16,718 bases of DNA from a bacterium (GTDB lineage: Bacteria > Elusimicrobiota > Elusimicrobia > UBA1565 > UBA9628): contig JAJYFI010000008.1 of the NCBI GenBank assembly GCA_021790955.1, forward strand, positions 1 to 16,718. The letters are read 5' to 3'. Shown one piece after another: positions 1-7,772 of this stretch (position 1 is the stretch's first letter; every line of letters starts with the position of its first letter). The translations under genes and the position numbers were made by a program. The notes beneath the pieces were generated by a model, which was not told where the DNA came from, did not search any database, and saw nothing but the letters and a program-made list of their open reading frames with translations.

Positions 1-1030
1 AATGTTCCGGGACGAGCCTCTTCTCGTCGGCGATCGCTTCGCCGAACCAATCAAGGGCCCCCTCGGTCTGGGAACGGTCGGGGCAGGCCGCGGCCGTGAA
101 GGAGCAGAGAAGGGTCAAGAGTTTGGGTTGGGAGGCTTTCTCGTCTCGGGAAAAAGCGGCGAAGAAATCGCGGGCGGCGGAGAAGGAGCCCGCCGGGTCT
201 TTGGTCTTAAAGAGCAGGGCGGCATCGAGGAATTGAAAATAAGAGCTTTGAGGATAATCCCGCCGCAGGGCCCGGACGATCGCGAGAGCCTGCGCGTAGT
301 CGCGCTTGTAGCCGATGTAGAAAGTGACCAGGACGATCGATGCCTGGCGCCTGACGTAAGTCGCTTGCCGGGAAGCCTGCGTGAGGAGCGCGATTCCTTT
401 CGCCTCGTCGCCCCTGATCCCCAAAAGGCTGCGGGTTAAAAATCCCAGGAATCCGGAATAGCGGGAAAGGTCGCATTCGAACCATCCCAACCCGAACTTG
501 GCGTCGGCGTAATCGGGGTCGATGTCGAGGCACTTTTGGAGGTGGTAGACGACCTTTCTGCCCGCCCGATAAGCCCGGAACCAATGCCTTGAGAGCAGGT
601 CCGACTGGGCGCGGGCGCCGTAGGCCAGGCCCAGGATGAAGTGCCCGTCCGCCTGCGCGCGCGGATCGGCCGAGGAGGCGAGGGCGGAGGCTTGCTTGAT
701 GGATAGGCGGACGTCGTTTTTGAAGCGGCGGAGCAGTTCGGGGCGCCTTTTGAAGAGCCCTCTCTCATTGGAGGCCTGCCACCAGAGGGCCCCCGCGTCG
801 AAGAGGTAGCTGAAGGCCTTGTCGGGCTCGGTGCGCTCGAGCAGGGCGAAGGTTTTTTGGGACTTGTCGTAGTCCAGGGCATAAAGCTCCCGGAAACCCT
901 CGTCGGAAAGGCTCTGGGCCGCGGCGTCGAAATACGCGCCCGATCCGGACGAGTCGGCGGCACAAGCCGAATCCCCCCCAAGCGCCAGCATAAGCACCAA
1001 CGCCGATGACGCCGCTTGACTTCGGAGCAT
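1..1030 (-). CDS. Exported TPR-repeat protein, 3' end beyond left edge
   Basis: An open minus-strand frame begins with ATG at 1030 and stays open for 343 codons to the window edge, so the C-terminus is missing. The N-terminus (MLRSQAASSALVLMLALGG, then ACAA-D) is a signal peptide with probable cleavage near residue 25. The body is helical and TPR-like, with pieces such as HFILGLAYGARAQ, CLDIDPDYADAKFGLGWFEC, RGDEAKGIALLTQAS and YAQALAIVRALRRDYPQSSY. This order (large hydrophobic TPR pairs, then a G-D-x-x-K-G helix and a Y-x-x-AL-x-I repeat) resembles bacterial TPR proteins distantly like the IML2/TTC39 type, which is an inference. The start overlaps the stop of the upstream lipoprotein gene by one base (TGATG) and has an AGGAGG seven bases before it (1038-1043), so the two are surely translated together. 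The likely location is the periplasm. Function is unknown. Confidence 0.85.
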   Translation of the reverse strand, partial: MLRSQAASSALVLMLALGGDSACAADSSGSGAYFDAAAQSLSDEGFRELYALDYDKSQKTFALLERTEPDKAFSYLFDAGALWWQASNERGLFKRRPELLRRFKNDVRLSIKQASALASSADPRAQADGHFILGLAYGARAQSDLLSRHWFRAYRAGRKVVYHLQKCLDIDPDYADAKFGLGWFECDLSRYSGFLGFLTRSLLGIRGDEAKGIALLTQASRQATYVRRQASIVLVTFYIGYKRDYAQALAIVRALRRDYPQSSYFQFLDAALLFKTKDPAGSFSAARDFFAAFSRDEKASQPKLLTLLCSFTAAACPDRSQTEGALDWFGEAIADEKRLVPEH

Positions 1031-1869
1031 CAAAGCGCCTCCTCATTGCTGACCGCGGCTCTCTCGATCTTTTGCATCATCTCGTCGCGAGCCTTTTCGA
1101 ACGTCAGCAGGAGCCGGACTTCTTTTTTCTTTTGCTCGGCCTTGGGAAGCTTCTTGACCGCCTTCTTGTTTTCCGTGTCGACGAACCACCAACCCCAGAT
1201 ATTCTTTCCGGTCTTGCCGCTGTAGAGGTCGCCCTCAAGGATCACGGGGGCGTAATAACGATCGAACAAGTACCCCCCTCCAAACCACTCAAGCCCTTCC
1301 TGCAGGACCTCCTCCGCCGCGACGGCGGCGCCGGCCCAGACGTTCGCCGCGGCCTCGGCGATGACCACGCCCTGGGCGGCTCCCTCCCCGAAGCTGCTGG
1401 CCCATAAAAGCAGCAGCCACGACGTCTTGATCTTCCCGTAGCCATGGACCACGACCCTCAACAGGGCGTCGGCCTTGAGGCTTCGGGCCAGCTCTTGGTA
1501 TTGCTTGGGAGTGGGCTCGGCGGACGTGCTGAGATGGAGCGAGGCCATGGCTTGATCGACGTCCGCGTCGGGGACGGGGCTGAACACGTAGCTCGACGAC
1601 ACCCGAAGCTCGAAGTCCTTGTCGAGCTCCTCGCCGAGCCGGGCCTTCATGGCCCGAGCCTGATTCTTGCGTTCGGCCGAGGTCGCGGTAGACTTGGCGA
1701 CCGTGGCCAGTTCCGCCGGGTTTTTGACGCTGAAATCGAGCTTGAGCGGCAGAACCGCGAGACGGATCTTCTTCGGCGGCGCGACCGAAACGCCTTGCTT
1801 TTGCCAGGAGGCGCACCCCGAGAAGGCGACCACGGCCAGCAACGCCAACTCGTGTTTAGGAACATGCAT
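1030..1869 (-). CDS. Outer-membrane-type lipoprotein with CsgG/PelC-like core and hydrophobic insertion
   Basis: A 279-residue protein with a short signal peptide and lipobox FSGC (Cys19), so probably lipid-anchored. Residues 35-145 have the pattern of the CsgG/PelC/TolB-N-like fold: a first strand IRLAVLPLKLDF, a helix with KARLGEELD, a strand around SSSYVFSP, a helix PKQYQELARSL, then KADALLRVVVHGYG in place of the usual 'GADAlv.G' strand. A strongly apolar segment follows (150-200: SWLLLLWASSF, then AAANVWAGAAVAAEE and a WFGGGYLF turn), and a strand pair with DLYSGKTGKNIWGWW. The C-terminal tail (233-279) is Lys/Glu-rich and probably helical. The ATG at 1869 is set by AGGAGG six bases upstream (1876-1881). 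It lies 57 bases after the small exported protein and overlaps the following TPR gene. Fold assignment is from pattern only; I do not recognise the exact family. Confidence 0.85.
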   Translation of the reverse strand: MHVPKHELALLAVVAFSGCASWQKQGVSVAPPKKIRLAVLPLKLDFSVKNPAELATVAKSTATSAERKNQARAMKARLGEELDKDFELRVSSSYVFSPVPDADVDQAMASLHLSTSAEPTPKQYQELARSLKADALLRVVVHGYGKIKTSWLLLLWASSFGEGAAQGVVIAEAAANVWAGAAVAAEEVLQEGLEWFGGGYLFDRYYAPVILEGDLYSGKTGKNIWGWWFVDTENKKAVKKLPKAEQKKKEVRLLLTFEKARDEMMQKIERAAVSNEEAL

Positions 1870-1875
1870 GAATTT

Positions 1876-1881
1876 CCTCCT
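1876..1881 (-). promoter_or_regulatory. Shine-Dalgarno of the CsgG/PelC-like lipoprotein gene
   Basis: AGGAGG on the minus strand, six bases before the ATG at 1869. It fixes the start and contrasts with the absence of any such site before the first gene of the same unit. Confidence 0.8.
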
Positions 1882-1926
1882 TGAAACTGTCCTGAATGGT
1901 ACGGCGACGTCTTTGGGAGAGGCGGG

Positions 1927-2343
1927 TTAGGCGGCGGGTGGGGCGAGGCTGAAGACGGCGGACGCCGCAAGAATGAAGACTCGGTGGGACGGCTCGGCAA
2001 GAAGCGGAGGGTCGCTGCCCGGAGGGGAGCGGCTCTTTTCGGCGGCGAGGATGTCCCGCGAAAGCCCGGCGGGCGACGGGGCCGACGCGGCGCCGATGCG
2101 TTGCTCCGGCGTGTCAAGGCGGACCGGGGCCGGGAGCAGCGTCCGGCCCAAGGTCAACGCCAGCCAATCGTCGTTGTCATTGTCCCCGGGAAGGGAGATG
2201 GCGAGCGGGGACGCCTGCCGGGACACCGAGATGTCCGTCGCAAGCGCCGCGAAGGTGTCGCCAAAACGATCGCCAATCTGATAAAGCTGCTGGCACGAGC
2301 AGAAAAGAGCCAAGAGGATCTTTGCCGCCCCGGCGATCTTCAT
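1927..2343 (-). CDS. Small putative exported protein
   Basis: A 138-residue frame I do not recognise. It starts MKIAGAAKILLALFCSC, a positively charged then hydrophobic stretch like a signal peptide; Cys15 and Cys17 are not in a proper lipobox. A middle acidic patch (PGDNDNDDW, 52-60) precedes a Pro/Ala/Ser-rich part, and the C-terminus is hydrophobic (VFILAASAVFSLAPPAA). What makes it credible is the promoter: TTGACA, 18 bases, CATAAT, with the -10 box ending eight bases before the ATG, so the message would begin essentially at the start codon. There is no Shine-Dalgarno, which agrees with a leaderless message. It is the first gene of the unit that continues with the CsgG/PelC-like lipoprotein. 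Competing plus-strand frames here are Arg/Gly-rich and look like shadows. Confidence 0.55.
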   Translation of the reverse strand: MKIAGAAKILLALFCSCQQLYQIGDRFGDTFAALATDISVSRQASPLAISLPGDNDNDDWLALTLGRTLLPAPVRLDTPEQRIGAASAPSPAGLSRDILAAEKSRSPPGSDPPLLAEPSHRVFILAASAVFSLAPPAA

Positions 2344-2351
2344 TCGATGGA

Positions 2352-2381
2352 ATTATGACCCTCGCCCACCGCCGCTGTCAA
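2352..2381 (-). promoter_or_regulatory. Promoter TTGACA-N18-CATAAT of the small exported protein/lipoprotein/TPR unit
   Basis: On the minus strand, TTGACA (2381-2376) is followed after 18 bases by CATAAT (2357-2352). The -35 is a perfect sigma-70 consensus and the -10 differs at one position. The expected start of transcription is near 2345, one or two bases before the ATG at 2343, which implies a leaderless transcript. Confidence 0.75.
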
Positions 2382-2457
2382 TACCCGTGTCGCGCGCGCG
2401 ATGAGGACGGAAGCGTCGAACGCCTCGGCCGGGGCTAAACGTCCATTCATCGATTCC

Positions 2458-3201
2458 TCACCATATCTCCAATCCCTTGACGAAAAACGTGATGGCGGCC
2501 GCCTTCTCAGACAGCGCCGACAGGGACTGGGCCTTCTTAGCGGCTTCCACGCGCAGGGCCTCCGCCGCAGCCAGGAAATCCATCGCATCCGCCATCTGGC
2601 CGTACTGCATCGCCTTGTAGGCCAGCTTCTGCTTTTCCGCAGAAAGCCCGCTGACCGAGGACTGGACCGCCGCCACGTAGCTCGCGGCCCGTGCCGAGTA
2701 GGCATCTGCCTGAGCTTGGGCGGCCAACGCCGCCGCCTGGCCTTGAGCCGCGACGCCGTTGGCCACGGCGTTAAGCGCAGCATTCTCGACGACCCCCCTG
2801 AAACTCCCGCCGCCCGGGATGAACTGGCTCAAGAAGCCCAGAGCCTGCGTCGTATCGTTCGCTTTCAACTGGACTTGGCCGGCGTACGCCATCCGCCGCT
2901 GCCGCTCGGCCTGAGCCTGCTGGCGAGCCCAGGCGCTCTTTTTCCGCAGATCGTCCACCCGCGCCTGGACCATGCCCGCCTGCTGCCGGAGGATCTGGGC
3001 GCGCTGGCGATAATCGGCGGCCCGCGCCCTCAATTGCGCGACGCTCAGCGACCCGACGCCCGATCCCCCATCGGGACTTCCCGCGGCAGGCTGGGGCGCG
3101 GGAACGGACTGCGCCCGGAGGCCCGCTCCCAAGCCGGCGATCAGCATGAGAGCCGCCGCAAGAACGAACAGGAACCTTCCGGGCTCACGGCAAGGCGTCA
3201 T
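2458..3201 (-). CDS. Exported alanine/glutamine-rich coiled-coil protein
   Basis: A 247-residue protein with a clear signal peptide (FLFVLAAALMLIAGLGAG, cleavage near LRA|QS at residue 30). A Pro/Gly-rich linker (33-50) leads to a long amphipathic helix (about 52-112, rich in Arg, Gln and Ala with Leu/Val heptads). An apolar Gly-containing hinge follows (about 120-150, with FLSQFIPGGGSFRGVV), then a second Ala-rich helix to about residue 235, ending in FFVKGLEIW. The shape suggests a helical hairpin in the periplasm. Its ATG overlaps the stop of the upstream TPR-like lipoprotein (ATGA), with GAGG four bases upstream, so it is the last gene of the ankyrin unit. I do not recognise a family. A structural or adaptor role at the envelope is an inference from shape and context. 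Confidence 0.8.
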   Translation of the reverse strand: MTPCREPGRFLFVLAAALMLIAGLGAGLRAQSVPAPQPAAGSPDGGSGVGSLSVAQLRARAADYRQRAQILRQQAGMVQARVDDLRKKSAWARQQAQAERQRRMAYAGQVQLKANDTTQALGFLSQFIPGGGSFRGVVENAALNAVANGVAAQGQAAALAAQAQADAYSARAASYVAAVQSSVSGLSAEKQKLAYKAMQYGQMADAMDFLAAAEALRVEAAKKAQSLSALSEKAAAITFFVKGLEIW

Positions 3202-4532
3202 GGATCCTCGCCGCCGGCGACAACCGGCTTCTCATAAAGGGCGATAACGTTAATCAAAAGGTCGGACTGTCCCTCCATGAGCCCCATGAGCCGCTCCACG
3301 GCCTTCATCGCCGGAGCGTCGTGGATGAGGCCGAAGGCGGTTTTCGCCCGCTGTTCCGCGGCCTCGGCGATCTTCCAGGAAGATCTCCTCGGGTGGTAAG
3401 GGTCGGTCGGCATGTAGCCGTAGAGGGCTTGGAGCTTCATGTCGAAGGCTTCCGCGTCGTGGGCCAGCTGGTCCGAATTCTTCCCCAACTCGCGAATCTC
3501 GGAGACGACGCCGTCGACGGAGGCGGCCGCGGCCGCGACGTCCCGCTTGCGTCGTTCGATTTCGATCAAGGCTTGAACCGCGTTGGCGACCGTCTTACGC
3601 TTCGAGGACGGCACATGCAGCTTCATATCCCGGCAGGGCCCCGGCAGATCCCCCGGGGCGGCGTCGAGGAAGCTTCCACGGACCTTTTCGGCTCTCGCCC
3701 CGTAGGGGTTCGGCGCCGCCCGCACCGTGGCGGCGAGAAGCGACAAGCATTCGTGCTTCTTGAGGCTCGGCATCGCGTCGCGCAGCTTGGGGAGAAGCTT
3801 CAGGACGCCATCTGGGCCCGCGACGGGCTTGGGCCCCGAGAAGGCGGCCAGCGCGGACCTCGCCTCGCCCGCCTCCGAGGAGGCAGGGAAGCGCTTGAGG
3901 ATAAACTCGTAGGCGAGCCGCGTCCCGAGGCGCCGGGCGCCCTTGAAATAGACGGCCGCCAGCTTGCGTTCGATCCTGGCGGCGGCGCTCGTCCCCGGGT
4001 ATTCCGACATGAAAAGTTCCCACTCGTTGGGATCGCCCGAACTCTCGGCGGCCTCGTAGCGCCGGCGCATGAGGCCCTTCCAGAGGGCGGGCGCCTCCGT
4101 GCCATCGGGAAATAGGCGCAGATAGCGCAGAAAATCTTCCTGGCCGCCCCGCCCCTCGCCAAGCCTCTTCGCGGCGAGCCGCTTGGCCTCGGCGTAATGG
4201 GGCGAGCCGCGCGGACGGCTCGCCATGAAGTCGAGCGCGGTGCCGACCGTCCCCCGCGCCTGCGCCTGGCTCCAGTCTCGATCCTCCTTGGCGCGCCGCA
4301 TGCGGTCATAGATGGCCTTCCCCTCCCGGCAATCCTCGCAGCCGGGATGCGCCGCGGGGGGATATTCATTGACGAAAGCAGACCAGGCGTCGAGAGTATT
4401 CTCCTCCTGGGCCCGCTTGAACGCCATCGCGACCGGCGAACATCCGGCCAGGGCCAAGGCCAGCACGGGCACGAGGGCCGCCGAAACTTCCGGGACGGAG
4501 CGCGGCCCTCGCCGCCGATTTACTGCTGCCAC
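3198..4532 (-). CDS. Lipoprotein with TPR-like helical repeats
   Basis: A 444-residue protein starting with GTG at 4532. The N-terminal Arg-rich stretch, hydrophobic core and lipobox LAGC (Cys31) mark a lipoprotein. From residue 35 to about 240 there are repeated helix pairs, each ending in an aromatic-Pro motif: WSAFVNEYPP, FLRYLRLFPDG, WELFMSEYPGTSAA and FILKRFPASSEAGEA. This spacing is like the TPRs of BamD/YbgF-type envelope proteins. The C-terminal half (about 250-435) is helical with a charged stretch (IEIERRKRD) and no recognisable motif. The start overlaps the ankyrin gene's stop by 13 bases and lacks a strong ribosome site, so translation is probably coupled; no better start lies before the lipobox. 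A protein-protein scaffold on the membrane is an inference. Confidence 0.85.
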   Translation of the reverse strand: MAAVNRRRGPRSVPEVSAALVPVLALALAGCSPVAMAFKRAQEENTLDAWSAFVNEYPPAAHPGCEDCREGKAIYDRMRRAKEDRDWSQAQARGTVGTALDFMASRPRGSPHYAEAKRLAAKRLGEGRGGQEDFLRYLRLFPDGTEAPALWKGLMRRRYEAAESSGDPNEWELFMSEYPGTSAAARIERKLAAVYFKGARRLGTRLAYEFILKRFPASSEAGEARSALAAFSGPKPVAGPDGVLKLLPKLRDAMPSLKKHECLSLLAATVRAAPNPYGARAEKVRGSFLDAAPGDLPGPCRDMKLHVPSSKRKTVANAVQALIEIERRKRDVAAAAASVDGVVSEIRELGKNSDQLAHDAEAFDMKLQALYGYMPTDPYHPRRSSWKIAEAAEQRAKTAFGLIHDAPAMKAVERLMGLMEGQSDLLINVIALYEKPVVAGGEDP

Positions 4533-5854
4533 CAGGGCTTCTCGGCCGCAGGGGCGGCGACCGGCGCCTGCGGCGCGGGGCGGCGCGGCATGGCCGAGTC
4601 GGCGGGAGCGGCGAGTCTCATCGCCGCAAAAGGAGCCGAGGAAGCGTCATCGGCGCCCGCGGCGCCGGCACCCGCTTGAATGAGCCGGACAATATGGCCG
4701 TAACCTCTCGCTTGGGCAAGGGTCATCGCTGTCTGGCCCCAGTTGTTCTTAAGATTGACGTTCGCCCCGGCCGCCAAAAGCATTTTCACCATCACGGCGT
4801 TTCCTTGAAAAGCGGCCTCCATCAAGGGATTCATCCCATGAGAATCCGCCGCATTGACGTCAGCCCCAGCCTTGAGAAGGGCGTTGGCCACATCGAGATC
4901 GCCCGACCAAGCCGTCCACTCCAATGCCGTCATGCCATTAAATACGATGGCGACGTTGGCATCGGCCCCGGCCGCCAGAAGGGTTTTCGCGATCTGACCA
5001 TGATTTTTAAAGACGGCGGCGATCAAAGCGGCGGCTCCTTTCTGGTTCCGCGCGTTAACGTTGGCGCCGGCGGCGATCAAGGCCTTGACGACGTCGGCGT
5101 GGCCATTTGTGGATGCATCCATCAAGGCCGTGCCGCCGCCGCTGTCCTGCGCGTTGACGTCCGCATGCGCGGCGAGAAGAACCTTGACGGCATCCAGGCG
5201 CCCCAGACTGGCGGCGACCATGAGCGCCGTGCCGCCGTGGGTATTCGCGGCTTCGACGTCAGCGCCCGCGGCGATGAGCATCTTGACGGCGGCAAGCCGG
5301 CCCGCCCCGGCCGCCGTCATCAACGGGGTGAAAGCTTCCTTGGGAAACTTGGCATTGACATCCGCATGAGCGGCGATCAGAGCTTGCAACACGTTCGTTC
5401 CGCCCATGACCGCGCTATTTAAGGCCGTTCCCCCCATGACGTTGTGGGCATTGACGTTCGCGTGGGCGCCGATCAGGGCCTTGACGACGTCCACGTCCCC
5501 GCAAAGGGAGCCAATCATGAGGGGCGTGTCATCCGCGTTGAATGCCTGGCCGTCCAGGCCGACCTTGGCTTTCGTCCTCGCGTTGACGTCGGCGCCCGCA
5601 GCAATCAACGCCTTGACGAGGTCGGCACGGCAGTCCTTGGCGGCATACATCAACGGCGTCCACCCGAAGCGATTGGCGGCGTTAGGATTCGCCTGGGCCG
5701 AGAGAAGCGCCGAGACCGCCGGCCAGTCGCCCTGCCTGGAAAGCTTGACGAGCGACGGCTCGCAAGCCCCCAAGACCATCGTGAGCCCCGTGAAAAAGAG
5801 CGCGAGGAACGCGGCCTTCCTCGGCGCTGCGTGCCGGCCGGTTGTTTCTGCCAC
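4520..5854 (-). CDS. Ankyrin-repeat lipoprotein (11 repeats)
   Basis: A 444-residue protein with signal sequence FLALFFTGLTMVLGAC, lipobox LGAC (Cys31), then about eleven ankyrin repeats from residue 33 to about 395. Most carry the TPLM/TALM opening and the ALIAAGADVNA close of a canonical 33-residue repeat; the second has an insertion (TKAKVGLDGQAFNADD). The repeats are followed by an Ala/Pro-rich low-complexity tail ending EKPWWQQ. The GTG start at 5854 sits directly after an in-frame TAA, so no longer form is possible, and no Shine-Dalgarno is visible. Ankyrin repeats bind proteins; a lipid-anchored ankyrin protein must work outside the cytoplasm. It is first in a unit with two more exported proteins. 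The repeat-to-repeat DNA similarity could allow repeat gain or loss by recombination. Confidence 0.93.
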   Translation of the reverse strand: MAETTGRHAAPRKAAFLALFFTGLTMVLGACEPSLVKLSRQGDWPAVSALLSAQANPNAANRFGWTPLMYAAKDCRADLVKALIAAGADVNARTKAKVGLDGQAFNADDTPLMIGSLCGDVDVVKALIGAHANVNAHNVMGGTALNSAVMGGTNVLQALIAAHADVNAKFPKEAFTPLMTAAGAGRLAAVKMLIAAGADVEAANTHGGTALMVAASLGRLDAVKVLLAAHADVNAQDSGGGTALMDASTNGHADVVKALIAAGANVNARNQKGAAALIAAVFKNHGQIAKTLLAAGADANVAIVFNGMTALEWTAWSGDLDVANALLKAGADVNAADSHGMNPLMEAAFQGNAVMVKMLLAAGANVNLKNNWGQTAMTLAQARGYGHIVRLIQAGAGAAGADDASSAPFAAMRLAAPADSAMPRRPAPQAPVAAPAAEKPWWQQ

Positions 5855-5880
5855 TTAGGCTGCTAGAAAAACGACAGGCA

Positions 5881-5889
5881 ATTATATCA
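5881..5889 (-). promoter_or_regulatory. Extended -10 promoter of the ankyrin lipoprotein unit
   Basis: TGATATAAT on the minus strand is a perfect TGnTATAAT extended -10. No convincing -35 lies 16-18 bases upstream, which is usual for extended -10 promoters. The expected transcript start is near 5874, giving a leader of about 20 bases to the GTG at 5854. Confidence 0.6.
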
Positions 5890-5922
5890 AACAACAGGAC
5901 GACGCTCTGCTGCTTACCCGTG

Positions 5923-7761
5923 TCATGCGCCCACCGCGCCCAAATGCTTCGCGAGAAACCGTTCCATTTCCTCGTAAAACTCGAAGCGGTTTTCCTCGTT
6001 ATGAAACCCGTGCCCTTCGTTCTCCTTGACGAGGTAATCCACCGCGACGCCGCGCTTTTTCAACGCGGCGACCATTTGGTCCGACTCAGCCTTGTTGACG
6101 CGCGGATCCTTGGCGCCCTGGGCGATGAAGAGCGGCGCGCGAATGCGGCCCGCGTGAAGAGCGGGGCTCGCGGCCGCCAGCAGATCCTTGTCCCTGACGG
6201 GATCTCCGACCATCTCGCGGAGCTGATCTAATAGGGGCTTCCAGTACGGCGGGATCGTGTTGAGGAAGGTGAACAGGTTCGACACGCCGACGTAATCCAC
6301 GCCGCAGGCATAGAGGTCGGGAGTAAACGCAAGGCCCGCAAGGGCCGCGTAGCCTCCATAGGAGCCGCCGTAAATGCACACTCTCTTGGGGTCCGCAATG
6401 CCTTGCTTCTCGAGCCAGAGGATGCCGTCGGTGACATCGTCCTGCATTTTCTTGCCCCATTGTTTAAACGAGGCTTTCCAGAATTTTTTTCCGTAGCCCG
6501 TCGACCCGCGGAAATTCATCTGCAAGACGGCGTAACCGCGGTTGGCGAGAAACTGGACCTCGGGGTTGTAGCCCCAGCTGTCGCGCGCCCACGGACCGCC
6601 GTGGGGATTCACGACGACCGGGAGACGGCGCGGCGCGACGCCCTTGGGCAGGGTCAAATAGCCGCGAATCGTCAAGCCGTCCCGGCTTTGATATTCGATG
6701 GGCTTCATGCTCGCCATGGACTCCACCGGCAGGTGCCTCCCCAAACGGGCCAGCAGCGTCAGCTTTCCCGATGGGACGTCGCAAAGATAATAGGAGCCCC
6801 TCGAGCGGTCGCTGTAGGCGATGATGACGCACCGGTCTTCCCTGCGGTCCCAAGAAATGAAATGAGGCTCGTCATCGCCCACGCGGGAAAGAACCTTTTG
6901 ATGGACGGAATCCCAAAGCGGATCTAGATAAACCGCCTGGGATTTCCACGTTCGCAGCGTCGCGGCCGTGAGGACCCGGCGCTCCTTGGAATACCGCAGG
7001 CCGTCGGTGTCGTAATCCGGATGTTGATAGACGATGCGCAGCTCTTTGTCGGCATGAGGGTCGTATTCGACGGCCGCGGACTTGTCCCGATCGAGATTCG
7101 AGACGGCGAAGAGGCGCTTGTTGTCGAACGTGAAGAACTGCGGCAAAAATTTGTCCTTGAAGCTCAGGGTTTTGATGACGCGAAAGGGCTGGCTCTCCCT
7201 GTCGCGATAGAGAATCTTGTTGTTCACGCCGTCGGTCGCCGCCGCGACGCGGAGCTGGCCGCGATGGTCGGTGAGCCAGCCCACGATATTGCCTGGATTC
7301 TCGGCGATCTTCTTGCTTTCCCCCGTGCGGATATTGACGCGAAAAACGTCGAAGACCTTCGGATCCCGCCTGTTATTCGAGAGCAAGACCTCATCTTTCG
7401 CGATATTGTCCAGGTCGTCGACGATCCCGGCCCGCACCTTGTCCCAAGGAGTCAGGTCCTTTTCCCGGCCGTTCCCGACGTCGACCGAATAGACGTGGTA
7501 GTTCTCGTCGCCCGCGAAATCACGGACGTAGAGAATGTGCTCGTTTTCTTTCCAAAAGAATCCGGCCAAGTCGCGATCCTTGGCCGCGGTGAGCCGCCTC
7601 TCCGCGCCGCCGCCGACAGGCCTGACAAAAAGGTTCATGCGGCCTTCCCAGGGCTTGAGATATCCGAGCCTGCTCCCATCCGGCGAAAGATGGAAGCTCG
7701 AATACTCCGGGTTCTTAAAAAAGTCTCGAACCGGGATGCGGGGGATCCTCTGGATCGTCAT
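5923..7761 (-). CDS. S9 family (prolyl oligopeptidase/acylaminoacyl-peptidase type) serine peptidase
   Basis: A 612-residue protein with an N-terminal beta-propeller region (about 20-360, with FHLSPDGSRLGYL and similar WD-like blades) and a C-terminal alpha/beta hydrolase (about 375-610). The nucleophile elbow is GGSYGG (Ser467), the acid lies in GAKDPRV (Asp552) and the base in NEGHGF (His584), the order of clan SC family S9. The oxyanion region NPHGGPWARDSWGYN and NFRGSTGYG is intact. No signal peptide is visible, so it should cleave short peptides or acyl-amino acids in the cytoplasm. The ATG at 7761 is 11 bases after the aldo/keto reductase stop, so the two are likely one message. Only a weak purine run precedes the start. 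The length matches S9C members. The exact substrate cannot be read from sequence. Confidence 0.95.
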   Translation of the reverse strand: MTIQRIPRIPVRDFFKNPEYSSFHLSPDGSRLGYLKPWEGRMNLFVRPVGGGAERRLTAAKDRDLAGFFWKENEHILYVRDFAGDENYHVYSVDVGNGREKDLTPWDKVRAGIVDDLDNIAKDEVLLSNNRRDPKVFDVFRVNIRTGESKKIAENPGNIVGWLTDHRGQLRVAAATDGVNNKILYRDRESQPFRVIKTLSFKDKFLPQFFTFDNKRLFAVSNLDRDKSAAVEYDPHADKELRIVYQHPDYDTDGLRYSKERRVLTAATLRTWKSQAVYLDPLWDSVHQKVLSRVGDDEPHFISWDRREDRCVIIAYSDRSRGSYYLCDVPSGKLTLLARLGRHLPVESMASMKPIEYQSRDGLTIRGYLTLPKGVAPRRLPVVVNPHGGPWARDSWGYNPEVQFLANRGYAVLQMNFRGSTGYGKKFWKASFKQWGKKMQDDVTDGILWLEKQGIADPKRVCIYGGSYGGYAALAGLAFTPDLYACGVDYVGVSNLFTFLNTIPPYWKPLLDQLREMVGDPVRDKDLLAAASPALHAGRIRAPLFIAQGAKDPRVNKAESDQMVAALKKRGVAVDYLVKENEGHGFHNEENRFEFYEEMERFLAKHLGAVGA

Positions 7762-7772
7762 TCTTGCGTGGG

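Noticed and set aside
1984..2358. Plus-strand frame opposite the small exported protein
   Set aside because: It is Arg/Gly-rich without a start signal and is antisense to a frame with a signal-peptide-like start and a strong promoter.
2410..2426. Short hairpin (7-bp stem, 3-base loop) after the coiled-coil gene as terminator
   Set aside because: One G-T pair and no T-run on either strand; not convincing.
4676..5866. Long plus-strand frames opposite the ankyrin gene
   Set aside because: They mirror the ankyrin repeat periodicity and arise from its codon bias; no start signals.
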